Source: Paracoccaceae bacterium (GTDB taxonomy: Bacteria > Pseudomonadota > Alphaproteobacteria > Rhodobacterales > Rhodobacteraceae). Taken from it: a DNA stretch of 33,506 bases. Every line of letters begins with the position of its first letter. The stretch's first letter is position 1. Below are positions 9,551 to 19,532 of this stretch, piece by piece. The DNA lies in contig RFZH01000003.1 of NCBI GenBank assembly GCA_009920815.1, positions 1 through 33,506 of the forward strand. Direction: 5' to 3'. Both the position numbers and the translations under genes were made by a program. Below the pieces are notes generated by a model that was not told the DNA's origin, did no database searches, and was given only the letters and a program-made list of their open reading frames with translations.

Positions 9551-10009
9551 ATGAGACATTTTGATTTTTCACCCCTATATCGTGCCACTGTTGGTTTTGA
9601 CCAAATCGCAGAAATGATGGATCGCGTACTTGCGTCCGACACTGCTGGGCCGAGCTATCCGCCATACAATATTGAAAAAACAGCTGATGATTCTTATCGC
9701 ATCTCTATCGCGGTTGCCGGATTTGCGGATCAAGAGCTAACTGTTGAAGTCAAAGAAAATGCTTTGGTTGTCTCGGCTAAAAAAGTCGCTGACGATGAAA
9801 AGAAAACTTACCTACATCGTGGAATCGCGACCCGGGCATTTGAACGTCGGTTTCAATTGGCAGATCACGTCCGTGTAACCGGTGCAAGCCATTTTGACGG
9901 TATGCTGCATATTGACCTCGTTCGCGAAATTCCAGAGGCCTACAAGCCCCGTCGTATTGAGATCACATCAAGCGCACAAACGCGTACAATTGAAAATGCA
10001 GTCAATTAA
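9551..10009 (+). CDS. Hsp20 family small heat shock protein (IbpA-like)
   Basis: 152 aa. Starts 'MRHFDFSPLYRATVGFDQI'; alpha-crystallin domain 'PPYNIEKTADDSYRISIAVAGF'; strong SD AAGGAGG. Confidence 0.92.
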   Translation: MRHFDFSPLYRATVGFDQIAEMMDRVLASDTAGPSYPPYNIEKTADDSYRISIAVAGFADQELTVEVKENALVVSAKKVADDEKKTYLHRGIATRAFERRFQLADHVRVTGASHFDGMLHIDLVREIPEAYKPRRIEITSSAQTRTIENAVN

Positions 10010-10028
10010 ACAAACCAAATGACCAAAC

Positions 10029-10054
10029 GTGGCAGATCACTTTAGATCTGCCAC
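10029..10054. terminator. Perfect 10-bp inverted repeat between convergent genes, possible bidirectional transcription end
   Basis: GTGGCAGATC-ACTTTA-GATCTGCCAC. Overlaps the 3' end of the minus-strand gene and lies 20 nt after the hsp20 stop. No clear U-tract. Confidence 0.5.
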
Positions 10055-10768
10055 AAGTCCAACGATTGGTCCAATTGGCCAGCCAAAATCCGAGCGACCA
10101 AGGTTTGGCGCGTAAAGTCGAGAGACCTTTCCATCCAAATAAAGTGCATTCTGGGCATTTAGGCGATCACGAAAAAAGGTCGCGAAACTATGCAAATTTA
10201 TCCGATCATTTGAAATGACAAAATAGACGTTGTCCCCATCAACCGAGACGCCGTTGCGAATATTCAAAGATGTGCTGTCTTTTATAAACCGCGGATGTAA
10301 ACGTCCATTAATGACCAGCATGGGGCCAGACTGCGTCGCATAATTACAGTTTTGCGCGCTCGATAGGTAATTGTTTGTCTCGAACACCTTCACTATTTGG
10401 TCGTTGATGCATAAAACGCCATTTGGCAGCATGCCAAAATTTCCTGGACCTTCGGATGTAATGACGCGCTGCTTTTCTACACCCTCTTCAATGTAATGGC
10501 CCACAGGCGACAAATCCGGGTGATACATTCCGCCATTCATAGCAAAAAGCAATTGTTTTGCGCGTGATTTTAATGTGTTGGACAGGGTGAAAAATTGACC
10601 ATACGGCACGCCTTCTGCATTTGTGTGGAATAAACGCAGGTCTTGGCCCATGTGCGCTTGGCAGATTGTAAAACTTTTATTTTCATGAACTTCATCGCGA
10701 CATTGCGCAGCTGTTGCACTGGCTGCCAAAACAGCAACCAATGTCACAAAAAATCGGATCAAAATCAT
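10037..10768 (-). CDS. Secreted phosphodiester glycosidase family protein (DUF2233)
   Basis: 243 aa. N-terminal signal peptide; '[24 protein letters not shown]' and '[17 protein letters not shown]' typical of the family. Confidence 0.85.
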   Translation of the reverse strand: MILIRFFVTLVAVLAASATAAQCRDEVHENKSFTICQAHMGQDLRLFHTNAEGVPYGQFFTLSNTLKSRAKQLLFAMNGGMYHPDLSPVGHYIEEGVEKQRVITSEGPGNFGMLPNGVLCINDQIVKVFETNNYLSSAQNCNYATQSGPMLVINGRLHPRFIKDSTSLNIRNGVSVDGDNVYFVISNDRINLHSFATFFRDRLNAQNALYLDGKVSRLYAPNLGRSDFGWPIGPIVGLVADLK

Positions 10769-11163
10769 TCTGGCTCTATGTCGCGCCGCACTGTGTCTTG
10801 TGCAAACAAGCGCCGTGTTTCGTCCATGCGATCAAATGTTTCGTCCAAGCGAAAACGCAAGTCAGGCGTATACTTTAGCCCTAGATTTTTACCAATGGCG
10901 CGGCGCAACTCTGATTTGTTTTTCGCCAGCAAAGCAATGACCTCGTCGCCACCTTGTCCGCCCAGTGGGCATACATAAGCCGTTGCTATTTTCAAATCGG
11001 GTGATGCCGATACTTCGCCGACCGTAATTGAAATACGGTTCAATTCTGGATCGTACGTTTCACCGCGCGCCAAAACTTCGGAAAGGGCGCGGCGAACCAA
11101 TTCGCCAACCCGTAACTGTCTTTGGGATGGCCCTGGACCATCATGGAATTTGTTTTTTGCCAT
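10765..11163 (-). CDS. rbfA: 30S ribosome-binding factor RbfA
   Basis: 132 aa. '[23 protein letters not shown]', '[16 protein letters not shown]', '[10 protein letters not shown]'. Confidence 0.95.
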   Translation of the reverse strand: MAKNKFHDGPGPSQRQLRVGELVRRALSEVLARGETYDPELNRISITVGEVSASPDLKIATAYVCPLGGQGGDEVIALLAKNKSELRRAIGKNLGLKYTPDLRFRLDETFDRMDETRRLFAQDTVRRDIEPE

Positions 11164-11246
11164 ATTTGCCTAATACGCTGTTCTTATGGCTTTGCCAAGG
11201 TCTGCAACACTGGTTAAGAAGGGACAAAGAATAGGAGCATCTGAAC

Positions 11247-12056
11247 ATGACCGATACCGTGGCAATCGCAATTCTTGGGGCCTCTGGGAAAATGGGGCAA
11301 ATGTTGGCGAAAACTGTTTTGGCCAGTGACAAGGCAACATTGGTTGCAATGGCAGATCGTCCAGATAGCCCGTGGATTGGGAAAGATGCAGGCGCCCTGT
11401 TGGGTCAGCTGGATTTGGGGATTATCATTTCATCAGACACGCGTGCCGTGTTTTCCGCCGCTGACGTGGTGATTGATTTCACATCACCGGCTGCAACGGT
11501 TGCACATGCACAATTGGCTGCAGAATTGGGTGTTTCGTTGGTCATCGGCACCACAGGTATGACGGATCAGGAATTGGCGTCTATTGCGCGGTCAGCCGAA
11601 AGAACTTCGATTGTGCGTGCAGGTAATATGTCTTTGGGTGTGAACCTGCTGACTGTTCTAGTGGAAAAGGTCGCTGCGGCGTTAGACGAAGATTTTGATA
11701 TCGAAGTCATAGAAGCACACCATAATCAAAAGGTGGATGCGCCGTCTGGAACTGCGTTGATGTTGGGCGAAGCGGCGGCAAAAGGCCGGGGCGTTAATAT
11801 CCATGATGTGCGCGATAGTGGACGTGATGGGATAACGGGTGCACGCAAGCGCGGTGATATCGGGTTCAGCGCTATTCGTGGTGGCGACATCGTCGGTGAA
11901 CATGATGTTCTTTTTGCAGGCGCTGGTGAACGTTTGGTTCTGCGCCACATTGCAACAGATCGGTCTTTATTTTCGCGGGGCGCATTAAAGGCGGCGCTGT
12001 GGGTCGTTGGTCAAACACCAGGTGAATATTCGATGATGGATGTTTTGGGCCTATAG
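11247..12056 (+). CDS. dapB: 4-hydroxy-tetrahydrodipicolinate reductase
   Basis: 269 aa. '[12 protein letters not shown]', '[10 protein letters not shown]', 'VIGTTGM', '[23 protein letters not shown]'. Confidence 0.97.
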   Translation: MTDTVAIAILGASGKMGQMLAKTVLASDKATLVAMADRPDSPWIGKDAGALLGQLDLGIIISSDTRAVFSAADVVIDFTSPAATVAHAQLAAELGVSLVIGTTGMTDQELASIARSAERTSIVRAGNMSLGVNLLTVLVEKVAAALDEDFDIEVIEAHHNQKVDAPSGTALMLGEAAAKGRGVNIHDVRDSGRDGITGARKRGDIGFSAIRGGDIVGEHDVLFAGAGERLVLRHIATDRSLFSRGALKAALWVVGQTPGEYSMMDVLGL

Positions 12057-12057
12057 G

Positions 12058-12678
12058 CTATTTCGTTTTAGGTGGGCGTGATCGATAAACTGGCAGGCGC
12101 CATCCGAATTGAATTGACCCTGATCGCATGATCCAAGTCAGTGCACCACAGACAATGAGGGATGCAGGCAGTGGCATCCCAAGTTGCATGGCGATAACTG
12201 CGGCTGTTGCACCGCCAAATGCGGCAGAAACATAAAGTTCGCCTTGTTTTAGAACCAGCGGAACTTCGTTACAAACAACATCGCGCATCAGTCCCCCCAT
12301 CGTGGCCGTTGTCATACCCATAATTATGACGATCGGTGCAGAGTGGTTTAGCGATGTTGCAATTGCCACACCCGCAGGGACGGCAATAGCCAATGCAAAG
12401 CTATCCAACCACAATAACCATTTATAGCGGCTTTCCATAAGGGGTGCGGTCAGGAAAACCATGAATGCGGCTGACAAACAGATTGCCAAGACATGCGGAT
12501 TTTCAATCCAAAAAACCGGTCGATCTAGCAAAATATCACGCAAGGTACCGCCGCCTAATGCCGTTAAGCACGCGATAAAAGCAAATCCGATCGCATCTAG
12601 CTGTGCGCGACTTGCGGCCAATGCGCCCGTAAGTGCAAAGATCAAAACAGACCCGTAGTCTAGCAAGATGACGGTCAT
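12058..12678 (-). CDS. Trimeric intracellular cation channel family protein (UPF0126)
   Basis: 206 aa. '[18 protein letters not shown]' and '[26 protein letters not shown]' repeats typical of UPF0126. Confidence 0.9.
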   Translation of the reverse strand: MTVILLDYGSVLIFALTGALAASRAQLDAIGFAFIACLTALGGGTLRDILLDRPVFWIENPHVLAICLSAAFMVFLTAPLMESRYKWLLWLDSFALAIAVPAGVAIATSLNHSAPIVIIMGMTTATMGGLMRDVVCNEVPLVLKQGELYVSAAFGGATAAVIAMQLGMPLPASLIVCGALTWIMRSGSIQFGWRLPVYRSRPPKTK

Positions 12679-13136
12679 TGTGTCGCCTTTTTAAAAGGTT
12701 CCATTCCTTTGCGCGCCAATTCGTCCGCGCGTTCGTTTTCGGGATGGCCTGCGTGACCTTTAACCCATTCCCATGTTACGGTATGCCGTGCCGCGGCTTT
12801 ATCCAGTCGTTGCCATAGCTCAACATTTTTAACGGGCTTTTTATTGGATGTTCTCCAGCCATTTCTTTTCCAACCGAAAATCCAACCTGTAACCCCGTTT
12901 TTCACATAAGCGCTGTCGGTGACCACGGTGATTTTGCTTGGTTTTTCTAACGCCTCAAGCGCCGATATCGCAGCCAATAGTTCCATTTGATTGTTGGTGG
13001 TTTCGGCAGCGCCACCGCTTAAGGTGCGTTCTTTGACAATGTCTGCGCCTTTGATGGCACGCAATAAAACACCCCATCCCCCCGGACCGGGGTTTCCAGA
13101 GCATGCGCCATCGGTGTAAGCAAAAAGTTCTAACAT
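12675..13136 (-). CDS. rnhA: Ribonuclease HI
   Basis: 153 aa. '[20 protein letters not shown]', '[16 protein letters not shown]', '[17 protein letters not shown]'. Confidence 0.97.
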   Translation of the reverse strand: MLELFAYTDGACSGNPGPGGWGVLLRAIKGADIVKERTLSGGAAETTNNQMELLAAISALEALEKPSKITVVTDSAYVKNGVTGWIFGWKRNGWRTSNKKPVKNVELWQRLDKAAARHTVTWEWVKGHAGHPENERADELARKGMEPFKKATQ

Positions 13137-13155
13137 GTATTCTTGCTTAATCTGT

Positions 13156-14106
13156 TTACGCAGGTTCGCGTAAGATGCGCGGCACCTTGAAATTTACGTT
13201 TTCTTGCGCTGTTTCAACGTATTCGATCGTGACATTGTAACGGTTTTTGAATGCGTCAATAACTTCGTTTACTAACACCTCTGGAGCAGAAGCCCCAGCC
13301 GTAATCCCGATGGAGCGTATGCTTTCCAGTGCGCGCCAGTCTATCTCAGATGCCCGCTGGACCAGCTGCGCATAGGTGCAGCCCTCTTTCGCGGCGACTT
13401 CTACCAAGCGTTTTGAGTTCGAGGAATTGGGAGCACCGACCACCAAAAGGGCATCAACCTTTGGCGCGATCGCTTTTACAGCCATTTGACGATTTGTTGT
13501 GGCGTAACAAATGTCTTCCTTGTGTGGACCAACAATTTTAGGAAACCTATGATAAAGGGCCGCAATTATGTCTTTTGTATCATCAATGGACAGGGTGGTT
13601 TGCGTGACGAATGCTAGATTGTTTTCATCGCTTACATCAAGGGTCGCAACGTCTTGAGGCGTTTCAACCAAAAGGACCTCGCCGTCTGGTAACTGTCCCA
13701 TAGTGCCAATCGTTTCGGGGTGCCCTTTGTGGCCAATCATAATGATCTGAAGACCGTTTGAATTGTGACGCTCTGCTTCGATGTGGACTTTGCTCACCAA
13801 TGGACAGGTCGCATCCACATAGACCATGTCACGCGCTTGCGCTGTCGCGGGTACTGACTTTGGCACGCCATGCGCGGAAAAAATCACGGGCCGATCATTC
13901 GGGCATTCGTCTAGGTCTTCTACAAATACGGCACCCTTTGCGCGCAAGCCGTCCACAACGAATTTGTTATGCACAATTTCATGCCGCACATAAACGGGGC
14001 TCCCCCATTTTTCTAACGCCATTTCGACGATTTTAATCGCCCGATCTACGCCCGCACAAAACCCACGTGGGGCCGCCAGAAACAGGGTTAAGTCCGATTT
14101 TGTCAT
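13156..14106 (-). CDS. ispH: 4-hydroxy-3-methylbut-2-enyl diphosphate reductase
   Basis: Start reassigned to '[24 protein letters not shown]'. Conserved 'APRGFCAGV', '[11 protein letters not shown]', '[11 protein letters not shown]'. The ORF track start at 14166 adds 20 implausible residues. Confidence 0.95.
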   Translation of the reverse strand: MTKSDLTLFLAAPRGFCAGVDRAIKIVEMALEKWGSPVYVRHEIVHNKFVVDGLRAKGAVFVEDLDECPNDRPVIFSAHGVPKSVPATAQARDMVYVDATCPLVSKVHIEAERHNSNGLQIIMIGHKGHPETIGTMGQLPDGEVLLVETPQDVATLDVSDENNLAFVTQTTLSIDDTKDIIAALYHRFPKIVGPHKEDICYATTNRQMAVKAIAPKVDALLVVGAPNSSNSKRLVEVAAKEGCTYAQLVQRASEIDWRALESIRSIGITAGASAPEVLVNEVIDAFKNRYNVTIEYVETAQENVNFKVPRILREPA

Positions 14107-14255
14107 GTTCTTGCCTTTTCTCGTATCCCTAAATTTTAGAGCAGCGGGCCATAAGGGTAAACACAATTTTGCTTTTGAAAGTTTTTATTATTTAGCTTTA
14201 ATTTTCAACCAGCTGCTTTATGGTTAAGGGATACGATCAGTATTGTTGAGTAGGC

Positions 14256-16388
14256 ATGTCAAAAGCGCCCAGTGATCAAAAAATAATTGAGGCTATCGAC
14301 AGGATTTCCCATCGGCGGCGTATGGACACCGTCCGTATTACGTCATGGTTTGTTATTTTCGTGGGCGTCGTTTGGGCATTTTTAGGCTTTGTTCTGGGCT
14401 ATCAAGCACTGATCTATATTGCATCGATTGCTGTTTTTGGATCGCTTGCTGCGACATTTCTGGTACAGACAAAATATAACCTGCTGGGCCGTTGCATTTG
14501 GATGCTGTCGGGCATGTTGGCGGTGTTTTTAGGCTGTTTTATCATACACCCTGCGGGTCAAGTGGATTACATGTTTTCGGCCATGGTTGGCGGGGCCTTC
14601 CTGATCTTTTCTTTAATAAAGGAAAGGCGCTATATCGTTATATTCGCACTTTTGGATATCGTGCTTTGGCTGGTGCAGTGGACCTTTCGTGATGACTTTA
14701 GTCAATTTAGGGTGATCGGCGAAGACGTAGCCAGACAGTACATTGTGGCAAGCTCGATGATGACGACATTTACGGTTATTATGATTGAGTTCGGCTATTT
14801 TGCCATGGTCGCCAATGAATATGCGTTAAATATTTTTCGTTCAAATTTACAGGCTGAGGCAGCTCTGAAAACAAAGTCTGCGTTTTTGGCAAATATGAGT
14901 CATGAAATCCGTACACCGATGAATGGCGTCGTTGGCATGATAGATATTTTTGAAACGAGTCCCTTGAACCAAGACCAACAGCGCACATTAAAAACGATGC
15001 GTGAAAGCGCCTATTCTTTGCTGGGCATTATCGATGATATTTTGGATACATCGAAAATAGAAGCAGGTCAGCTTAGTCTAACCGAGCGGCGTACAGAAAT
15101 GCTTTCGTCTATTGAAAGTGCGGTCGAAAGCATGGTGCCTTTTGCTGATAATAAGGGCGTTGTTTTGGCATTTGAATTTGATCCCGCTCTACCACGTTGG
15201 ATTTTGTGCGATAGCGGGCGCTTGCGCCAAATCATGTTAAACCTTGTTTCAAACGCCATAAAGTTTTCATCTCATGATGATCCTCAAAAGCTGGGCGAAG
15301 TGCGCATTTCTGTATTGCGGGTTTCTGAAACATCGTTCGAAATTCGTGTTGCAGACAATGGCATCGGTATCGAAGAAAAATCACGTGCGGGGATTTTTCA
15401 ACCGTTTGTGCAGTCCGAAGATCAAGAACAAGCAAGATATGGCGGAACTGGCTTGGGATTGACGATTGTAAAGCAGTTGGTTGAGTTAATGGGAGGCAAT
15501 ATTTCGTTTGAGAGTTACGTTGGTATTGGGACCACTTTCAATGTTATTTTACCCCTCAAAGACGCCGATGGCACAACACTTGTACCCGACCTAAGTGGTG
15601 TAAAAGTCTACGGCTTTGTCTTGCGTGCCAAAACCGCAGCAAATATCGCCAGATATATTCAAGCGTCTGGGGCAGAGTATATTCAGATTAATGCCGAAGA
15701 TAAGTTGAGCGACGTCATTAACGATCCAACCGGCAACAATATATTGCTAATTGGCTTGTCGGGCGATGATACAGCGGTGATGAATGAATTTGCCCGACAG
15801 GCGCAACTGCAATTTCCTGATTTGAAAATTTTAAGCTTTAGTGCGCATCGCAGCGATTTGATGACACAGGCAGTTGGTCAGCATAAGATCGTACAGTGGA
15901 AGCCTTTATTGCCCACAGATCTTTGGCGCGCGATCCAAGAAATTACGGGCCGCCTTGCGATAGAAATATTGAATTCGTCACAACATTCTTCAAGTGGTGG
16001 CGAGTTTCTGAAACCAAAAGCGACCCGAATTTTGGTCGCGGAAGACAACGAAATAAATAAAATCGTAATTGAAAAGCAGCTTACACAGCTTGGTTACCAG
16101 CCCAAAATCGTATCGGATGGTTTAGCAGCACTAGAAGAATGGACAACCGGCGAATACGACCTGCTTCTTTCGGATTGTCATATGCCGCGTTTAGACGGGT
16201 TTGGATTGTCTGAGAAAATACGCGCAATCGAATTCAAGGAAAACCGACATCGTTTGCCCATAATTGCCATTACTGCCAATGCTTTAATAGGCGAGGCCGA
16301 GCGGTGTTATGCAGCGGGTATGGATGATTATTTGTCAAAACCCGTAAAAATGTCCGAGCTCAAAGAAATGATTGAACGTTGGGAATAA
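14256..16388 (+). CDS. Membrane hybrid sensor histidine kinase/response regulator
   Basis: 710 aa. N-terminal TM helices; H-box 'FLANMSHEIRTPMNGVVGM'; HATPase 'GTGLGLTIVKQLVELMGG'; C-terminal REC 'RILVAEDNEINKIV...LLLSDCHMPRLDGF...DYLSKPVK'. Confidence 0.95.
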   Translation: MSKAPSDQKIIEAIDRISHRRRMDTVRITSWFVIFVGVVWAFLGFVLGYQALIYIASIAVFGSLAATFLVQTKYNLLGRCIWMLSGMLAVFLGCFIIHPAGQVDYMFSAMVGGAFLIFSLIKERRYIVIFALLDIVLWLVQWTFRDDFSQFRVIGEDVARQYIVASSMMTTFTVIMIEFGYFAMVANEYALNIFRSNLQAEAALKTKSAFLANMSHEIRTPMNGVVGMIDIFETSPLNQDQQRTLKTMRESAYSLLGIIDDILDTSKIEAGQLSLTERRTEMLSSIESAVESMVPFADNKGVVLAFEFDPALPRWILCDSGRLRQIMLNLVSNAIKFSSHDDPQKLGEVRISVLRVSETSFEIRVADNGIGIEEKSRAGIFQPFVQSEDQEQARYGGTGLGLTIVKQLVELMGGNISFESYVGIGTTFNVILPLKDADGTTLVPDLSGVKVYGFVLRAKTAANIARYIQASGAEYIQINAEDKLSDVINDPTGNNILLIGLSGDDTAVMNEFARQAQLQFPDLKILSFSAHRSDLMTQAVGQHKIVQWKPLLPTDLWRAIQEITGRLAIEILNSSQHSSSGGEFLKPKATRILVAEDNEINKIVIEKQLTQLGYQPKIVSDGLAALEEWTTGEYDLLLSDCHMPRLDGFGLSEKIRAIEFKENRHRLPIIAITANALIGEAERCYAAGMDDYLSKPVKMSELKEMIERWE

Positions 16389-16399
16389 GCGAACGAACA

Positions 16400-17386
16400 T
16401 CACACCATTGATGGGATCACAAGGTCTGGTGGTCGGTGGCCGTCTTCGAATGTTTTAATGTTAATGATGACCTTTTCGCCCATTTCTAGCCGACCCTCTA
16501 TCGTCGCAGATCCCATATGCGGTAATAGTACAACGTTTTCCAATTTGCGTAATCTTGGGTTAATCTCGGTCCCATGTTCGTAAACATCAAGACCCGCACC
16601 AGACAATTCACCCGCGCGCAACATCCTTGTCAGCGCGTTTTCGTCGATAACTTCGCCACGCGATGTGTTCACAATCACAGCGCTTGGTTTCATCAATTTT
16701 AGGCGTCTTGCGTTCATGAGGTGAAAGGTTGATGGGGTATGGGGACAATTGATTGAAACAATATCCATGCGTGCAACCATTTGGTCCAAGCTGTCCCAAT
16801 AGGTCGCGCCCAAAGCGTCCTCTATTTCCGGGCGTAGCCGTTTTCTGTTGTGATAATGAATTTGCATGCCAAACGCAGCAGCGCGCCGCGCGACCGCTTG
16901 GCCAATGCGCCCCATCCCTAGAATGCCCAATCTGCGCCCTCCTAGTCGCCCGCCAAGGTTTGCGGTTGGCGACCAACCTTGCCAAGTACCCGATTGCATA
17001 ACCGACAGGCCTTGTGGGATTTTGCGGGTAACAGCCATCATCAATGCCATCGTCATATCTGCAGTATCATCCGTCACAACATCAGGCGTATTTGACACCA
17101 AAATACCGCGTTGGCGTGCTGTATTGACATCGACGTGATCGATGCCTGCACCAAAATTAGCAATAAGTTTCAATCGCTCGCCCGCTTGCCCAATCAGACC
17201 AGCATCTATCTTATCTGTAATGCACGGAATTAATACATCAGCGGAGCGGACCGCATCGACCAATTCTTGACGTGTCATAGGTGTGTCATCATCGCGCAAT
17301 GTAACGTTGAACAATTCTTTCAATCGGGTTTCGACGGCCGCAGGCAGACGTCGCGTGACCACAACATTCAAACGCTCTTTTGGCAT
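16400..17386 (-). CDS. D-2-hydroxyacid dehydrogenase (D-glycerate/hydroxypyruvate reductase-like)
   Basis: 328 aa. 'LGILGMGRIGQAVARRA', 'INCPHTPSTFHLMN', 'IVNTSRGEVIDENAL', 'VVLLPHMGSAT'. Confidence 0.92.
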   Translation of the reverse strand: MPKERLNVVVTRRLPAAVETRLKELFNVTLRDDDTPMTRQELVDAVRSADVLIPCITDKIDAGLIGQAGERLKLIANFGAGIDHVDVNTARQRGILVSNTPDVVTDDTADMTMALMMAVTRKIPQGLSVMQSGTWQGWSPTANLGGRLGGRRLGILGMGRIGQAVARRAAAFGMQIHYHNRKRLRPEIEDALGATYWDSLDQMVARMDIVSINCPHTPSTFHLMNARRLKLMKPSAVIVNTSRGEVIDENALTRMLRAGELSGAGLDVYEHGTEINPRLRKLENVVLLPHMGSATIEGRLEMGEKVIINIKTFEDGHRPPDLVIPSMV

Positions 17387-17492
17387 TCTATGCTCCTAAC
17401 ACTTTTCATTGGTCTTTATTAATGGCAGAGTGTGACAAAAATAAAATGGGTACAAGAACCCTTTCAAATAAACTGGCAGTAATGGGCAAAAA

Positions 17493-17990
17493 ATGAAACG
17501 GGCACTATTTCTTTTGATCTGCTTTGCTTGGGTTTCCTCTGCGGCCATGGCCGACACGAAAACAAAAGGGGATGTGACCAATTTACCGATCCCGCGATTT
17601 GTATCCCTTAAATCTGCAGAAGCGAATGCGCGGCGTGGCCCTTCGTTGTCACATCGAATTGATTGGGTATACAAACGCAAACACATGCCATTGGAAATCT
17701 TTGGCGAATATGAAAATTGGCGCAGGGTGCGCGATGCCGAAGGTATGGGGGGATGGATCCATTATTCCTTGTTATCAGGCGTGCGCACAGTTTTGGTGCG
17801 CACTGATCTACAGGCGGTTCACGCAAAACCTCACGACACATCACATGTTGTTGCGAAATTTGAACGTAACGTGGTCGCCGACCTAGAGGCCTGTACAGTA
17901 GATTGGTGCCAGATTATTGCGGATGGATACGAAGGCTGGGTTCCAAAAACGGCGTTGTGGGGTGTGTATCCCGATGAAATCCGTAAATAA
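17493..17990 (+). CDS. Secreted SH3 domain-containing protein
   Basis: 165 aa. Signal peptide 'MKRALFLLICFAWVSSAAMA'; SH3-like 'SLKSAEANARRGPSLSHRIDWVYKRK' and 'WCQIIADGYEGWVPKTALWGVYPDE'. Confidence 0.85.
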   Translation: MKRALFLLICFAWVSSAAMADTKTKGDVTNLPIPRFVSLKSAEANARRGPSLSHRIDWVYKRKHMPLEIFGEYENWRRVRDAEGMGGWIHYSLLSGVRTVLVRTDLQAVHAKPHDTSHVVAKFERNVVADLEACTVDWCQIIADGYEGWVPKTALWGVYPDEIRK

Positions 17991-17991
17991 C

Positions 17992-19369
17992 CTAAACATC
18001 ACTGATCAGGTCGCGTAATTCGTTTAGCTTTGAATTGACCAATTCGCGATCACCTCTGCTCTCGATGTTTAGGCGCACAACGGGTTCTGTATTTGAGGAC
18101 CTAAGGTTGAACCGCCAAGTGTCCAGCGATAAACTGATCCCATCCATGTCGTCACGATGGGTTGCCTTTGGTCCATAAGTCTCAATGATTTTCGCGATTG
18201 TTTTTTTCGGATCTTGTAATCGAAAATTCACCTCGCCCGACGACGGGAATGCTGCGATGCGCTCTTCAATCAATTGCGACATTGGCTTAGCTGATCGGCC
18301 GATCAGTTCGCAAATAACAAGCCAAGGGATCATTCCGCTATCGCAAAAGACAAAATCGCGAAAATAATGATGCGCTGACATTTCACCGCCATAAATTGCG
18401 CTATGTTCACGCATCATTGCTTTGATAAACGCGTGACCTTTTTTCGATTGGATTGCGATGCCACCTTTCGCACTCACGATGTCTTGGGTGTTCCAGATAA
18501 TGCGTGGGTCATGCACACACAATAGCGGCCCCATGTTCCTTTTCCAGGAAAACGTCAGCCAAAAGGCCAACTATATATTCACCTGCCACAAACGCGCCCG
18601 TTTCATCAAAGAAAAAGCACCGGTCAAAATCACCGTCAAAGGCAATACCCAGGTCTGCATTTTGGGCAATGACTTCATCACGCGTCGGTGGTTGGTTCTC
18701 ATCCAGTAAAGGGTTGGGGATCCCATTTGGAAAACTATGATCTGGGGTATGATGCTTTCGAATGAATTTAAGGGGCGCGCCGCGTCTTTCCAATTCCTCT
18801 GCGATTGCGTCAAAGGTTGGACCGGCTGCGCCATTTCCCGAATTCACGACGATGCGTATCGGGCGTAAGTTCGAAATATCGACAAAGGATATTATTTTTT
18901 CAACATAGGCGCGCCGCGCAGCGAGGGCGATGTCTTTTTGCACACCCGTTGAGTGTCGTGGCCCAAAGTCAGCACCTTCTGCAATTTTACGGACTTGCAA
19001 TAGCTCGGTATCCGGATCCAAGGGACGTGACCCTGATTTGACCATTTTCATGCCGTTGTAATTGATTGGGTTGTGCGACGCTGTTACGGAAATTCCGCCA
19101 TCACATTCAAAATGCGATGTCGCAAAATACATTTCTTCTGTGCCAGACAAACCAAGCGTCAGGACTTCAACCCCTTGATCCATCAGACCGCGAGACACAG
19201 CATCGCACAGGGCAGGCGATGTTTCTCGGGCATCAAATCCCACCACAACGCGTTTTGCATTTAATGATATGGCAAAGGCACGACCAATGTCGTAACAAAT
19301 TTCTGGATCAATATTTACACCCAATTCGCCACGAATATCATAAGCTTTGAAACATGAAAAATCTTTCAT
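17992..19369 (-). pseudogene. Phosphomannomutase/phosphoglucomutase, split by a frameshift at a (CA)4 tract (18514-18521)
   Basis: N-terminal part (from 19369, 'MKDFSCFKAYDIRGELG...VTASHNPINYNGMKMV...FDGDFDRCFFFDETG...EKEHGAAIV') continues in another frame as 'HDPRIIWNTQDIVSAKGG...FRLSSNTEPVVRLNIESRGD'-type C-terminus (track 'NLRSSNTEPVVRLNIESRGD'), ending at 17992. Together they rebuild a complete enzyme. Confidence 0.85.
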
Positions 19370-19532
19370 AACAAACTCCAACCCAAACCGTTGATGTGTT
19401 TGTGCCTGAAATCGGACCTGCGGAAAAGGGTTTAGTGGATTTTTGCGCAAACTTTGTAAAACTGTTGCTTTGGTCTTTTCTGTTTTTGGGTTTCCTGCTT
19501 TAAGAGTGGCAAAGTTTTAAAAGGATTTTTAC

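Noticed and set aside
10600-10978. Plus-strand 111 aa ORF opposite the DUF2233/rbfA junction
   Set aside because: Antisense to two well-supported genes; no domain.
18458-19350. Plus-strand ORFs of 60-94 aa opposite the mutase
   Set aside because: Overlap the reconstructed mutase coding sequence; no similarity to known families that I can see.
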